64,000 nucleotides of DNA from Acidobacteriaceae bacterium KBS 83 (GTDB lineage: Bacteria; Acidobacteriota; Terriglobia; Terriglobales; Acidobacteriaceae), in the NCBI GenBank assembly GCA_000381585.1, contig KB906733.1, positions 310,001 through 374,000 on the forward strand, read 5' to 3'. Position numbers and translations under genes: made by a program. This document shows, in pieces, positions 35,805 through 45,348 of this stretch. Position 1 is the first letter of the stretch; each line of letters opens with the position of its first letter. The notes beneath the pieces were generated by a model, which worked only from the letters and a program-made list of their open reading frames with translations, was not told the origin of the DNA and searched no databases.

Positions 35805-37172
35805 CTAATGCGTGCCCGTGGCGGCAACCGCGCCTGGTTTCTGATGCTGCATCAACGCTTCGATGTCTTCCGCGGTGTGCGGAAGGTCCGCGATGAAATC
35901 CTGCAGCTTGCCGTTCTGGTCGACGTAGAAGGTGTCTTCGATACGAACGCCGATCTTTTCTTCCGGTATGTAGATACCAGGTTCTATGGTGAAGACGGAA
36001 CCGGGTCCAAGGGGTTTAGTGGAATCCAACGGGTCGTGTACGTCGATACCTACTGAGTGGCTCAGTCCATGAATGAAGTACTTATCCAACGGCTGATCAT
36101 GCAAGTCCTTGCCATGGGTTTTGATGTAGTTGCGGGCCGCGCCGTCCAGGGAGTCGTCGGGGTGCTCGCGGTTGTATAGTGTCGATTTGCCGGAGACGAA
36201 CGCCTCAGCAGCCGCCCGCTGTGCACCGAGCACGATGTTATAGATCTCACGCTGGCGATCGGTGAAATGCCCATTCACCGGCACGGTGCGGGTGACATCT
36301 GACGCGTACATGGAGTATTCGCCCGCAGCATCCATCACGACCACATCCCCGTTCTGCATGTCGGCGTTATCGGCCATGTAGTGAAGCACGGTGGAGTTGA
36401 TGCCGCTGCCCACGATGGATGGATATGAGGGCCGCTCGCAGCCATCGGCCAACAGTGTGCCGGTTATCACACCCGAGATAGCTCGCTCATTCACGCCGGG
36501 ATGAATGGCAATGATCGCTGCCTCCTGGGCCTTGATAGAGGCGTTTGCGGCCTTGCGCAGCAGCTCAATTTCGCCGGGATCTTTGAAGGAGCGAAGCGTT
36601 CTGGTGAGTTCGCGAACATCCTGGGATTCGACGGTCTCACCACTGCCGAGGCTGCTTTGAGCGAAGGCGAGCGCGGCTTTCGCGGCTTCGCTGTCGGGCT
36701 GGGTCCACACGGCTTTCAGACCACGCTCACCCAGGATGCTGGGCAGATCGCGAATGGAGCGGACTTCGCGGACACCGGTGATGTCAGTGACACGTGGGGA
36801 TGCTGCGTCGAGCTTGACGCCGGTATAGAGCTCATCGCGCAAATTGCGTTCCGGCAGCAGAAGGACTTCGCGATAAGGTAGGGCGGGTTTGCCCCCGCGG
36901 GTAGGAACGGCGTCTGCCACGATCAGGGCGGCACCTGGCTCGTTCCAGCCAGTGAGGTAATAGAAATCTTCGTCCTGACGATAATCCTGATATTCCATGG
37001 CGGGTTCATAGTTGCCAAAGAGCAGGGCAACTCCGCCGTGGAGCTCGTGCGCAAGCGCCTGGCGACGCGCCTGGTAGATGACATTGGACTGACGCTCGAG
37101 CGCGAAGAGGGTGGTCGAGGAGATACCAAGAAGGAGCAGTAGGGAGAGCGTTACAGGTCGGGCAAAGCGCAT
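35805..37172 (-). CDS. Exported M24 family Xaa-Pro aminopeptidase
   Basis: 455 aa from ATG 37172, which starts a signal peptide (PVTLSLLLLLGISSTTLFA). N-terminal creatinase-like domain (YLTGWNEPGAALIVAD), then pita-bread domain with the dinuclear metal ligands Asp in VVVMDAAGEYSMYASDVTR, His in FIHGLSHSVGIDVHD, Glu in FTIEPGIYIPEE and Glu in GVRIEDTF. It cleaves N-terminal residues before proline, here probably in the periplasm. Open frame continues to 37235 but only the later Met gives a proper signal peptide. Confidence 0.9.
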   Translation of the reverse strand: MRFARPVTLSLLLLLGISSTTLFALERQSNVIYQARRQALAHELHGGVALLFGNYEPAMEYQDYRQDEDFYYLTGWNEPGAALIVADAVPTRGGKPALPYREVLLLPERNLRDELYTGVKLDAASPRVTDITGVREVRSIRDLPSILGERGLKAVWTQPDSEAAKAALAFAQSSLGSGETVESQDVRELTRTLRSFKDPGEIELLRKAANASIKAQEAAIIAIHPGVNERAISGVITGTLLADGCERPSYPSIVGSGINSTVLHYMADNADMQNGDVVVMDAAGEYSMYASDVTRTVPVNGHFTDRQREIYNIVLGAQRAAAEAFVSGKSTLYNREHPDDSLDGAARNYIKTHGKDLHDQPLDKYFIHGLSHSVGIDVHDPLDSTKPLGPGSVFTIEPGIYIPEEKIGVRIEDTFYVDQNGKLQDFIADLPHTAEDIEALMQHQKPGAVAATGTH

Positions 37173-37241
37173 GACGAACAGTGTAGAGCACACAAGCAAG
37201 CAGGGGCCCCAAAGATGAGGCCCCTTGGGCACCAATTCCGC

Positions 37242-37496
37242 TCAGGCTGCGCGCTTCCCGCTGATGAGCCGCAGAATGAACGTCAGGATGACCGCGCCTA
37301 TGACTGCAACGATGATGGTGTAGATGAGTCCCCCACTCTCAGAGGGTCCGAGTGAACGCATAATGAAGCCGCCGATAACGGCGCCGATAATGCCTACGAT
37401 GATGTCACCGATGACACCATAGCCGCTACCCTTCATGATCTTGCCAGTTATGAATCCGGCGATAAGACCGACGATGATCCACCAGATAATAAACAT
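37242..37496 (-). CDS. GlsB/YeaQ/YmgE family stress membrane protein
   Basis: 84 aa. Three glycine-rich helices with signatures WWIIVGLIAGFITGKIM, GDIIVGIIGAVIGGF and IIVAVIGAVILTFILRL. The family (transglycosylase-associated) is induced in general stress; molecular role unknown. Located 69 bases upstream of the aminopeptidase gene on the same strand. Confidence 0.92.
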   Translation of the reverse strand: MFIIWWIIVGLIAGFITGKIMKGSGYGVIGDIIVGIIGAVIGGFIMRSLGPSESGGLIYTIIVAVIGAVILTFILRLISGKRAA

Positions 37497-37620
37497 TTAC
37501 GCCGACCCTCAACTTTCCTCGAGATTCGCGGCGCCTTGGGCGAGGGGGCTTCCCATGGTGACCACGGTCCAGCCACAGCGATCAGATGGTAGCACCGGCC
37601 GGTGTATGTAGACAGTGATG

Positions 37621-39291
37621 TTACACACCTACCGGGAAGGGCTTCGGCGAGGACTCCTCAAGGTTTGCGCCGGTACGCCAGCGCTCAAAGCGTCCCTGCA
37701 GCAATGAGAGCAGGCCGGTGTACCAGTAACCAATAACAAAGAGTAATAGAAACGGGATGGTGAAGTAGTTCTCGTTGGCTATCGCGTAAGCGATCGTGAG
37801 AGCGAAGTAGCAACCTATGACCAATTCCACCCAGGGAACGACACCCAAACGTTTGCGGTACTTGGCTGCTTGCGCGCGTTCCCCCTTCTTCTCCACGCGA
37901 TATTTGGGCGTCCGTTTGAAGGAGCTCTTGATGCCGAACAGCGCCTCGAGGACGGCGCGGGTATTGGTCACTGTGAGGCCAATGCCCAGCGCCATGAGAA
38001 AGGGAAGATAAATAACGGTTTTCAGCCAGCTGCGCGGGTAGAGCTCCTTCTGGGAGACGAGATAGAAGGAAGAGATGGAAAAGGTGGAGGCCATGAAGAG
38101 CGGTACGTCGATGAGCAGCATCTGGAACCAGCCCTGATAGAAGCGAATCACCATGGCGGGCATCAGAAGCAACGACAATATGACCATCAGCGGATAGCTG
38201 ATGTTCGCCGTCAGATGGTAGAACGCTTCAATCTTGGTGTGGAACGGGACGTCGCTGCGGAAGACGTGTGGCAGGATCTTCTTCGAGGTCTGGATCAGGC
38301 CCTTGGCCCAGCGCGCCTGCTGCGTTTTAAAGGCGGTCATCTCGATCGGCACTTCTGCAGGGCATGCGACGTGCTGCAGGTAGCGAAACTGCCAGCCCTT
38401 GAGCTGGGCACGATAACTAAGATCCGTATCCTCGGTGAGGGTGTCGTGCTGCCACCCGCCGGCTTCTTCAATAGCCCTGCGGCGCCACATACCTGCGGTG
38501 CCGTTGAAATTGAAGAAGACGCCGGAGCGCGATCGCGCGCCGTGTTCCAGGACAAAATGTCCATCGAGCAGGATGGCTTCCACCTGGGTGAGAAAACTGT
38601 AATCCCGGTTGAGGTGAGTCCAGCGGGTCTGCACCATCCCGATGGCGGGTTCTGCGAAGTGGTGGACAACCTTCATGAGCCAGTCTGGCGGTGGCACGAA
38701 ATCAGCGTCGAAGATAGCGATGAGATCGCCCGACGCCTGTTTCAGGCCAGCATCGAGCGCGCCCGCCTTGTAGCCGTAGCGATCGGTGCGATGCAGATAG
38801 ACGATGTCGTGTCCCAGGGCGCGATAGCGCTCGACCAGCGCGCTGGCAACCTGTTGCGTCTCGTCGGTTGAGTCATCGAGTACCTGTATCTCGAGTCGAT
38901 CTGACGGATACTCCAGACGGCAGCAGGCGTCAATGAGACGGTCGATGACGTATTGCTCGTTGAAGATAGGCAACTGCACCGTGATGCGGGGCAATTCGGC
39001 GAAATGGCTGGACGGGTCGACGACGGCGCGGCCACGGTGCTTGTAGTAGAGATAGACAAGCTGATAGCGATGCAGCCCATAAAAGGCGAGGATGATCATG
39101 ACCACGAAGTAAGGGATGAGCAACGTGGTATCGAAAGCGTTCCACTGGTAGAGGTAACGAAAGGGATTATTGACTGGATCGTTGCCGTAGTGGGTACGCA
39201 GGTAATGGCTAATACCGTGCTGGGTATACAGCCAGAGCCCGGCATTCGCGGCTGTGTGCTGGAGGAACGCTGGAAGCTCGATCAGTTGCAT
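37621..39291 (-). CDS. GT2 glycosyltransferase, cellulose/mannan-synthase-like
   Basis: 556 aa membrane glycosyltransferase family 2. One helix near residues 55-75, a cytosolic GT-A domain with RITVQLPIFNEQYVIDRLIDA, DDSTDET, FDADFVPP (D-x-D), TEDTDLSYR and the processive QQARWAKG motif, then four to five C-terminal helices. This matches CESA-like processive synthases; the start (ATG 39291) gives the expected N-terminal amphipathic region. It may make an exopolysaccharide or transfer glucosyl to lipid; there is no BcsB/BcsZ nearby, so cellulose is unproven. Confidence 0.88.
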   Translation of the reverse strand: MQLIELPAFLQHTAANAGLWLYTQHGISHYLRTHYGNDPVNNPFRYLYQWNAFDTTLLIPYFVVMIILAFYGLHRYQLVYLYYKHRGRAVVDPSSHFAELPRITVQLPIFNEQYVIDRLIDACCRLEYPSDRLEIQVLDDSTDETQQVASALVERYRALGHDIVYLHRTDRYGYKAGALDAGLKQASGDLIAIFDADFVPPPDWLMKVVHHFAEPAIGMVQTRWTHLNRDYSFLTQVEAILLDGHFVLEHGARSRSGVFFNFNGTAGMWRRRAIEEAGGWQHDTLTEDTDLSYRAQLKGWQFRYLQHVACPAEVPIEMTAFKTQQARWAKGLIQTSKKILPHVFRSDVPFHTKIEAFYHLTANISYPLMVILSLLLMPAMVIRFYQGWFQMLLIDVPLFMASTFSISSFYLVSQKELYPRSWLKTVIYLPFLMALGIGLTVTNTRAVLEALFGIKSSFKRTPKYRVEKKGERAQAAKYRKRLGVVPWVELVIGCYFALTIAYAIANENYFTIPFLLLFVIGYWYTGLLSLLQGRFERWRTGANLEESSPKPFPVGV

Positions 39292-39470
39292 CTCTTTCGG
39301 TCCCGGTTACGGGCAGCAGGGCCACGCAAACAGCCCGCATAGGAGATTGTACGTGTTTGCGGAGAATCGAACTCGGGTCTGTGCTGACGAGTTCAGCTCA
39401 ATATCATTTGCCTACGCTTAAAGAAAGGGTCGCCCGCTTGTCTCCCGGCAAGTTTTGTAGCAATCTCGCG

Positions 39471-40379
39471 CTAGCGCAGCAAACTCTGCCTGAATAAGGC
39501 GTCCCGCTCGACGGGGCGGAAGCCGGCGTCACGGATAATGCGACGCAACTCCGATTCGCCGCCGTGATGGGATGGCTCCGGGCTGTCAGACTGATTCCAT
39601 GGGATGGCCCCCGCATCATCTGCCCCGAAACGCAGGGCAAGCTCGAGGATCTTCGGCCCCATGACGGACCAGTCCGTTTGTATGTGTGGCACGTTATCGA
39701 GCAGGAGCCGGGCTGTTGCGAGTGTCTTGAGATAATCAACCGCAGTCGCTTCCTCTTCGCGACGAGCGTCGGTGGCCGTAGAGCGATGCACACGCACCAA
39801 CGCAACTTGAATGGAACCAGAATCCTGTTGGAGATCTCGCATCAGCTTCAAGGTGTCGATTCGCTGCTCAAAGGACTCGGAATTGCCGATGACGATGGAG
39901 ACTGCGATGCAAAGGTCACAGCCGGACGCTGCACGGAAGAGATTGCGGAACCATTCCTTTGGCAGAATGCTCAACGCAGGTTCGAATTCCATGCTGATGG
40001 AGCGGAGTCCCGCAGCGCAAAGATCTGGCAAGATTTGGCCAAATGCGAGAACGCTTCCGACGCTGGACGCCAACTTTGAGATGGGCAAGTGTTGAAATGT
40101 GACTGCAGAGAACCTGCTGCGCTGCGCAGCCAAACTCGATTTCAACGCGTCGAGGGAGCCGTACTCTATATCGCAAATCTGCTCTAAATCAACACTTATG
40201 CCGCCGTGCGAGACGGTCTCGCTGACGGATTCCTCGAGCGAACAAGCCCGTCCCCGCAGCTCGTATGTTACAACGCGTTCGGGATGCAGATCATGCCGCA
40301 ATTGGTTGGCTGACATTCCAAGATCAATCAGATCGCGGCTGCCCAGCACGTAGAAATCTGTTGCAGTATCTAAAGCCAT
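39471..40379 (-). CDS. MqnC/MqnE-like protein lacking the radical-SAM cysteines
   Basis: 302 aa. The C-terminal third matches menaquinone-futalosine radical-SAM enzymes (VDYLKTLATARLLLDNVPHI, GPKILELALRFGADDAG, IRDAGFRPVERDALF), as does the N-terminal lead (LHPERVVTYEL). The expected segment with the CxxxCxxC cluster ligand is missing: after VVTYEL comes RGRACSLEESVSETVSHGG, no cluster motif anywhere. So it is about 70 residues shorter than MqnC and cannot bind the cluster in the known way. Probably a non-enzymatic paralogue. AGGAT 8 bases before the ATG supports translation. Single gene. Confidence 0.75.
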   Translation of the reverse strand: MALDTATDFYVLGSRDLIDLGMSANQLRHDLHPERVVTYELRGRACSLEESVSETVSHGGISVDLEQICDIEYGSLDALKSSLAAQRSRFSAVTFQHLPISKLASSVGSVLAFGQILPDLCAAGLRSISMEFEPALSILPKEWFRNLFRAASGCDLCIAVSIVIGNSESFEQRIDTLKLMRDLQQDSGSIQVALVRVHRSTATDARREEEATAVDYLKTLATARLLLDNVPHIQTDWSVMGPKILELALRFGADDAGAIPWNQSDSPEPSHHGGESELRRIIRDAGFRPVERDALFRQSLLR

Positions 40380-40522
40380 TGTCTGTATCCTAGCAAGCTA
40401 GTTGACCAGGCGCGGAGCACAGCAGTTTCTGCCGTATATCATTGAGAGACGCTCTTGCGTAAATGCAATCTGTCCGCATACGGCACTATAAGAGTGGCAT
40501 TTCCTTCAGGAGGAGAACAGAG

Positions 40523-41743
40523 ATGACGCATCGTCAAAGGCCCCTAGCGCATTTGTATCGGGCCAGCGTTTGTCGTTTGGTCGCGGTTGCGCTGATGACA
40601 CTCCCCGTAGTGTTCACTTCCATAAATGCTGCTGCGCAGAAAGCGGAAGAAAAGCCGGGCGTAGACGTAATCATTTTTACGAATGGTGATCAACTGACCG
40701 GCACATTGGTAAGTGAGAGCGACTCGACAGTCGTTTTTCACAGCGACATTACAGGGGACGTTAGTGTCGACTGGAAGAAGGTCAAGTCGCTGCATACCGG
40801 CGGCAAATTTGCGGTGATCAAGTCCGGCGAGAAGTTACGAGTAGGCAAGCCGGCACCGCAGGTCCCGGTGGGAAACCTGAGCGCCTCCAATGATGAGGTG
40901 TCCGTTGCCGGTGTAGGTGGGGAAGTGAAAAACGTACCAACCAAAGATATAGCCTACGTGGTCAATGGTGACGACTTTCAGAAGGCGATTTCGCATGAGC
41001 CAGGCTTCCAGCATGGTTGGGCAGGCAATATCACGCTCGGGGCCGCGCTTGTTGAGTCAACCCAGACGAGTCAGACCTTGACGGGGGCAATCGGTCTGGT
41101 GCGAACGCAGCCCGGCGTCGATTGGCTGGAGCCAAGAAATAAGACAATTTTCGATGCAACGGCGGCATATGGCCTGACCTCGCAGCCGTTTATCCCCGGC
41201 GTACAGTCTGCGTCCAGCGCGAGAACGAACATCCTGCACGGTGACATCGAACGCGATTGGTATCTTACGTCGCGCTTTTATCTTCTTGCTGATGCAAGTG
41301 CCGATCACAATATCGGCTCTGGCCTGCAGGTGCAGCAGATTTATGGTGGGGGAGCCGGCTACTCGATCATCAATGAGAAGACGCGGACTCTGGATGTGAA
41401 AGGCGACATCCATTATCAGAAGCAGGACTTTTACCCGGCGGCGGATTTCCCATCTGGGCAAACCCTGAATCTGGTCGGCGCGACCATCGGCGAGATGTAC
41501 ATGCAGCAACTGCCGAAGGGTATGGTATTCAATGAAACCGGCACGATCTTACCGGCATTCAACACGCCTGCCGGCCAGCCGTCCGCATTGAGTGCGCAGA
41601 TCATCGCTGGGCTGCTCTTTCCCGTCTACAAGAATTTTGGCTTTTCGGTCAATACACAGGACAACTTCGTGAATAATCCGCCGCTCGGTTACAAGAAGAA
41701 CACCTTCCAGTTCACAGCCGGACTCACCTACACGCTGAAATAA
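40523..41743 (+). CDS. DUF481 outer-membrane beta-barrel protein
   Basis: 406 aa from ATG 40523 with a very strong AGGAGGAG ribosome binding site. Signal peptide (VALMTLPVVFTSINAAAQ), an N-terminal SH3-like/TonB-plug-like part (VIIFTNGDQLTGTLV, GDVSVDWKKVKSLHTGGKF), then a DUF481 barrel (GNITLGAALVESTQTSQTLT, FYLLADASADHNIGSGL). Ends YTLK. Proteins of this family are outer-membrane and often salt- or stress-linked; role unknown. Open frame extends 60 bases upstream without a better signal. Confidence 0.83.
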   Translation: MTHRQRPLAHLYRASVCRLVAVALMTLPVVFTSINAAAQKAEEKPGVDVIIFTNGDQLTGTLVSESDSTVVFHSDITGDVSVDWKKVKSLHTGGKFAVIKSGEKLRVGKPAPQVPVGNLSASNDEVSVAGVGGEVKNVPTKDIAYVVNGDDFQKAISHEPGFQHGWAGNITLGAALVESTQTSQTLTGAIGLVRTQPGVDWLEPRNKTIFDATAAYGLTSQPFIPGVQSASSARTNILHGDIERDWYLTSRFYLLADASADHNIGSGLQVQQIYGGGAGYSIINEKTRTLDVKGDIHYQKQDFYPAADFPSGQTLNLVGATIGEMYMQQLPKGMVFNETGTILPAFNTPAGQPSALSAQIIAGLLFPVYKNFGFSVNTQDNFVNNPPLGYKKNTFQFTAGLTYTLK

Positions 41744-41760
41744 ATTCTGCTCGAACAGAT

Positions 41761-41795
41761 CGGTGAGAGGACGCAGCGTAACGCGCCTCTCACCG
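41761..41795. terminator. Bidirectional hairpin between convergent genes
   Basis: CGGTGAGAGG (41761-41770) pairs with CCTCTCACCG (41786-41795), with a small CGC/GCG inner match. It sits between the DUF481 and cytochrome c stops. Lacks a long T run. Confidence 0.65.
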
Positions 41796-41810
41796 GGTCA
41801 GGAATTTGTG

Positions 41811-42344
41811 TTATGGATTTGGCGCGGCGCCCGGTTTCACGGTGTCGATCACATTGGCTGGTAGCGGCTTATCGGCGTTGGCTAGCAGCACGGAAACCTG
41901 CCACATTTGTGTCGGATTCAGAAGATTGTTAAAGGCGGGCATGCCGCTGAGCCGGATGCCATTCCGCACCTTCCAGTAGGTTTCGCCCACCGGATCATCG
42001 CTGACGCCAACAATTCCGTTTCCATGCGGCGCCCAGAGCTGAGGCGCCCGGGGAAAGAGTTCCTTACCAATGGGCGAGGTTTGCCCATAGTAGCCGTGGC
42101 ATCCGGAGCAGCTGTCTCGATAAATCTGCGCGCCGATCAGCAGATTTGTGGGGCTCGGCTCCATTGGGGACTTCCTAGGCGCCTCTCGGTCAATGCGTGC
42201 ATGCAGGCCGCGGTGCGTGATGGTGCGTTCCATGAGGAGGGGTGCGTCGCCCACTGCGACGGGAACATGGCCATAGTAGAGATAGGCCATCAGGGCTAGG
42301 GGAAACAGTATGAGCCCAAGGATGAGACCGAGGAAAAAACGCAT
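41811..42344 (-). CDS. Membrane-anchored c-type cytochrome
   Basis: 177 aa. N-terminal uncleaved or signal helix (FFLGLILGLILFPLALMAYLY), heme site CSGCH around residue 79 and a distal Met in LSGMPAFNN, so a single-heme class I cytochrome c facing the periplasm. GETYWKVRNGIRLSGMP is typical of small electron-carrier cytochromes. Single gene; the redox partner is not in the window. Confidence 0.9.
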   Translation of the reverse strand: MRFFLGLILGLILFPLALMAYLYYGHVPVAVGDAPLLMERTITHRGLHARIDREAPRKSPMEPSPTNLLIGAQIYRDSCSGCHGYYGQTSPIGKELFPRAPQLWAPHGNGIVGVSDDPVGETYWKVRNGIRLSGMPAFNNLLNPTQMWQVSVLLANADKPLPANVIDTVKPGAAPNP

Positions 42345-42599
42345 GCAAGCCTCGCCGGATGAAATTTGACAGCCACAGCGAGGCTGCCTGACACGAGTGT
42401 AAGGCCATCCCGTTTCACAACAATGTTGATCTCACGGCGGCCACGAAGAGCTGCTCTTCTTGACGTAAAAGGAGCGTCAAGTTGCGTCTGGGGGCGTGGC
42501 GTCATTGTGAAGCGGGCCCGAAGACGACGTGGGATGCTTTAATACTAAGAGCACGTTCCCTCAGTCCGCAGCAGCAGAGTAGTGGAGGCATCACCATAC

Positions 42600-43490
42600 A
42601 TGCAATGTAGTAAGAGTCTGGGATACCTGGCGTATCCGCTCCTGACGTTTTTCCTTGTCGCCGCACTTTCTACGCAGGCGCAGACCACAAACAATCCACA
42701 ACAGAGCGCGCCTCCAGCCCAAAACCCGGCTCCGGACACGGAAGCTCAGCCAACTCCGCTTCAACCAACGCAACCGGTACCGGTCACGCGCGATCCGTTG
42801 TCACAGGCCCAGCAGCAACAGGGGAACTCCGCCTCGCGACCGCAGACGAATTATCCCAACGAGCAGGACCGCGTCCGGCTGGCACAGGAAGCCCAGGAGC
42901 GGGTGCGCGCACGCCGTGAGGCGAGAACCCAGGCAGCGATCAAGGACACCTACAGTCACAAGTACGAGATTTATTTCGGCTATGCCTACTTGCACATACG
43001 TCCCGGGCACGACTTGCAACACGCTAATGAGAATGGCTGGAATGCAGGCATGACCTGGCTGCTCAATCCCAAGCTAGGCATATCTGCGGACGTGCGGGGC
43101 TTCTACAAGAGTGTCTATGTGGGGAACAATCCGTATGCGCTGTTTCATCCTTTCATCAGCAACTACTCTGCGATGGCGGGACCGCAGTACTGGGTAAGGC
43201 AGAGGAAGGGCTACGCCATCAGCGCTCAGGTGCTCGCCGGCATAACGCATAACCTGTTCGACGCGGATTCAGCGGGGCATCCGGGGTATCTGGTAGGCCT
43301 GTATGACAACGGCACGCGATTTACGGCGGCGGCGGTCGTGCCCGTGGACATCAACCTGGGGCCGGGGCTGGCCGTTCGAATTGCACCTGACTATAACCTC
43401 ACTACCTGGGCAGACCACACACGCGGCACGGATATCCAGCACAACCTGGGTTTCATGACCGGCCTGAACTACCGTTTTGGACGGCAGTAG
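42600..43490 (+). CDS. Outer-membrane beta-barrel protein with Gln/Pro-rich linker
   Basis: 296 aa from ATG 42600, with GGAGG 11 bases upstream. Signal peptide (LAYPLLTFFLVAALSTQA), a Gln/Pro/Thr-rich linker with several PTQP-like turns, a basic Arg/Ala/Gln stretch (residues about 92-112), then beta strands (YEIYFGYAYLHIRPG, GWNAGMTWLLNPKLGIS) and the end GLNYRFGRQ. Envelope protein of unknown function, similar in layout to the barrel at 34469. Confidence 0.75.
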   Translation: MQCSKSLGYLAYPLLTFFLVAALSTQAQTTNNPQQSAPPAQNPAPDTEAQPTPLQPTQPVPVTRDPLSQAQQQQGNSASRPQTNYPNEQDRVRLAQEAQERVRARREARTQAAIKDTYSHKYEIYFGYAYLHIRPGHDLQHANENGWNAGMTWLLNPKLGISADVRGFYKSVYVGNNPYALFHPFISNYSAMAGPQYWVRQRKGYAISAQVLAGITHNLFDADSAGHPGYLVGLYDNGTRFTAAAVVPVDINLGPGLAVRIAPDYNLTTWADHTRGTDIQHNLGFMTGLNYRFGRQ

Positions 43491-43504
43491 AAGCAGCGGA
43501 AAGG

Positions 43505-43535
43505 CGAAGGCCGCGTTCGTGGAGCGCGGCCTTCG
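43505..43535. terminator. Hairpin terminator between convergent genes
   Basis: CGAAGGCCGCG (43505-43515) and CGCGGCCTTCG (43525-43535) form an 11-bp perfect stem between the barrel gene and aspA. Probably terminates both. Confidence 0.7.
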
Positions 43536-43550
43536 TGCGTGCGACGAGCG

Positions 43551-44984
43551 CTAGGCCTTTACGCGCTCATCCCGCCCCTTTGCGGACTCGCGCGGGTACT
43601 GTGGTTCGGTCATCGTGACAGGATCGAGGATGGCGCTGATCTCCTCTTCGCTCAGCAGCTTCTTCGCGCGGGCGATCTTGATGATCGATTCGCCTGTGGC
43701 GACAGACTCCTTTACGATTTCGGCTGCCTTGGCATAACCGATGTAGGGGTTGAGCGCGGTGGCGAGCGAAACTGTGCTCTGCGCGTAGAAGTCGCAGCGC
43801 TCTTTGTTCGCGGTGATGCCCGCGATGCAGCGGTCGTTGAACTGGCGCAGCATGTTGGCGAGAATCGTCGTGCTCTGCATCACGTTGTAGGCCATGGTAG
43901 GCATCATGACGTTGAGCTCAAGCTGGCCAGCCTGCACCGCCATGGCGACGGCCACGTCATTGCCAATGACCTGAAAGCTGACCATGGCGGCAAGTTCCGG
44001 CATGACAGGGTTGATCTTGCCGGGCATGATGGACGAGCCGGGCTGCAGGCTGGGGAGGTATATCTCGGCGAAGCCCGTATTGGGGCCAGAGGAGAGCAAC
44101 CGGATGTCGTTTGAGATTCGGATGATCTCGAGCGCGACGCCACGCAGGGCCGCACTCACTTCCCCCATGCAGGCGTTGGATTGCATCGCCCAGCGCATAT
44201 CCGCGGCCGGGGTGAGCTCCTGGCGAGAGATGCGCGCCAGATTCGCGACCGCCATGTCGCGGTAGTCCGGGTGAGTATTGATTCCCGTGCCCACCGCACT
44301 GCCACCAAGGCCCAATTCACGCAGAGCGTCGCTGGCCAGGAGCAGGGCACGCTTCGATTTTTCAAGTGCCACGCCATAGGCTGCAAACTCCTGGCCCAAC
44401 CGGATGGGCACCGCGTCCTGCATGTGGGTGCGGCCAGATTTCATGATGCCGTCGAACTCAGCGGCCTTTTCGCGGAAAGTGGCGGCCAACGTATCAAGTA
44501 CGGGATAGAGGGTTTCGAGCACTAGCAGGGTGGCGATGCGCATGCCGGTGGGGAAGACGTCGTTCGTGGATTGTCCGTAGTTGACGTGGTCGTTCGGATG
44601 AACTTCGGCATACTCGCCGAGCTTGCCCCCCAGAATTTCGTTGGCGCGATTCGCAATCACCTCATTGGTGTTCATGTGAAAGGAGACACCGGCGCCTGCC
44701 TGGAAGACATCGACGACGAACTCGTTGTTCCACTTGCCGTCGATCACCTCCTGCGCCGCTTGAATAATGGCGTCGGCACGTTTGTCAGAGATGAGTCCGA
44801 GGCTCTTATTGGCTTCTGCGGCGGCCCGTTTGACCATGCCGAAGGCGCGGGTAAACAGCGGATACTCCCGCATACCGGAGATGGGGTAGTTTTCAACGGC
44901 GCGGGCGGTCTGTGCGCCGTAGTAGGCGCGCTCCGGCACCTCGACAAAGCCGAGGGAGTCTTTCTCTTTGCGGACAGCGGACAT
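43551..44984 (-). CDS. aspA: Aspartate ammonia-lyase
   Basis: 477 aa. Fumarase/aspartase superfamily enzyme: L-aspartate to fumarate and ammonia. The signature loop GSSIMPGKINPVMPE with NPVMPE, plus MAVQAGQLELNVMMP, follows aspartase rather than fumarase C (which has NPTQ). Also SGRTHMQDAVPIRLG and GITANKERC. Start ATG 44984 chosen because AGGAG lies 8 bases upstream; a start at 45023 is open but has no site. Cytoplasmic; links aspartate to the TCA cycle and complements the alanine dehydrogenase gene at 8820. Confidence 0.88.
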   Translation of the reverse strand: MSAVRKEKDSLGFVEVPERAYYGAQTARAVENYPISGMREYPLFTRAFGMVKRAAAEANKSLGLISDKRADAIIQAAQEVIDGKWNNEFVVDVFQAGAGVSFHMNTNEVIANRANEILGGKLGEYAEVHPNDHVNYGQSTNDVFPTGMRIATLLVLETLYPVLDTLAATFREKAAEFDGIMKSGRTHMQDAVPIRLGQEFAAYGVALEKSKRALLLASDALRELGLGGSAVGTGINTHPDYRDMAVANLARISRQELTPAADMRWAMQSNACMGEVSAALRGVALEIIRISNDIRLLSSGPNTGFAEIYLPSLQPGSSIMPGKINPVMPELAAMVSFQVIGNDVAVAMAVQAGQLELNVMMPTMAYNVMQSTTILANMLRQFNDRCIAGITANKERCDFYAQSTVSLATALNPYIGYAKAAEIVKESVATGESIIKIARAKKLLSEEEISAILDPVTMTEPQYPRESAKGRDERVKA

Positions 44985-45069
44985 CGAAGGTGCTCCTGAC
45001 TGGTTCGGATGAGTAGACGTCAACCGATCAGTATAGGGCAGTGTGTGTTCGCTTTGCGGGGTGCGGATA

Positions 45070-45348
45070 TCAGTGAATTTCCGGAGCGCCGCGGCGAAGA
45101 TAGAGACCGGTCACAAGCGTGAAGAGTACGATGCCGCAGGCAATGAGGAAATAATAAGTCATGGGGCGCGAGAAGCCTGGGGCGTACTGCAGATCCTGGC
45201 CGACCCAACAGGTGAGCAGCACGGCAATGATGGTGAACATGCCCGCGAGGGTAAGCAGCATGGAGCCCCTGCGACGACGCATGTCGAGCGCCTCTACCTG
45301 GTGGGGAGTCAGGTTGCGCTCTTCGGGGGGCAAGCTCATGTTTGGCAT
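45070..45348 (-). CDS. Small two-helix membrane protein
   Basis: 92 aa from ATG 45348, with GAGGA 9 bases upstream. Cytoplasmic N-terminus (LPPEERNLTPHQVEALDMRRRRG), two helices (SMLLTLAGMFTIIAVLLTC and TYYFLIACGIVLFTLVTGLYL) and an Arg end. No family recognised. Located 85 bases upstream of aspA on the same strand. Confidence 0.65.
   Translation of the reverse strand: MPNMSLPPEERNLTPHQVEALDMRRRRGSMLLTLAGMFTIIAVLLTCWVGQDLQYAPGFSRPMTYYFLIACGIVLFTLVTGLYLRRGAPEIH

Noticed and set aside
39404-39805. 133-aa minus frame overlapping the MqnC-like gene
   Set aside because: Different reading frame of the same DNA, no family similarity.
43551-44984. Reading the 43551 gene as fumarase C
   Set aside because: The GSSIMPGK loop continues with NPVMPE and the following block fits aspartase rather than fumarase (NPTQ).
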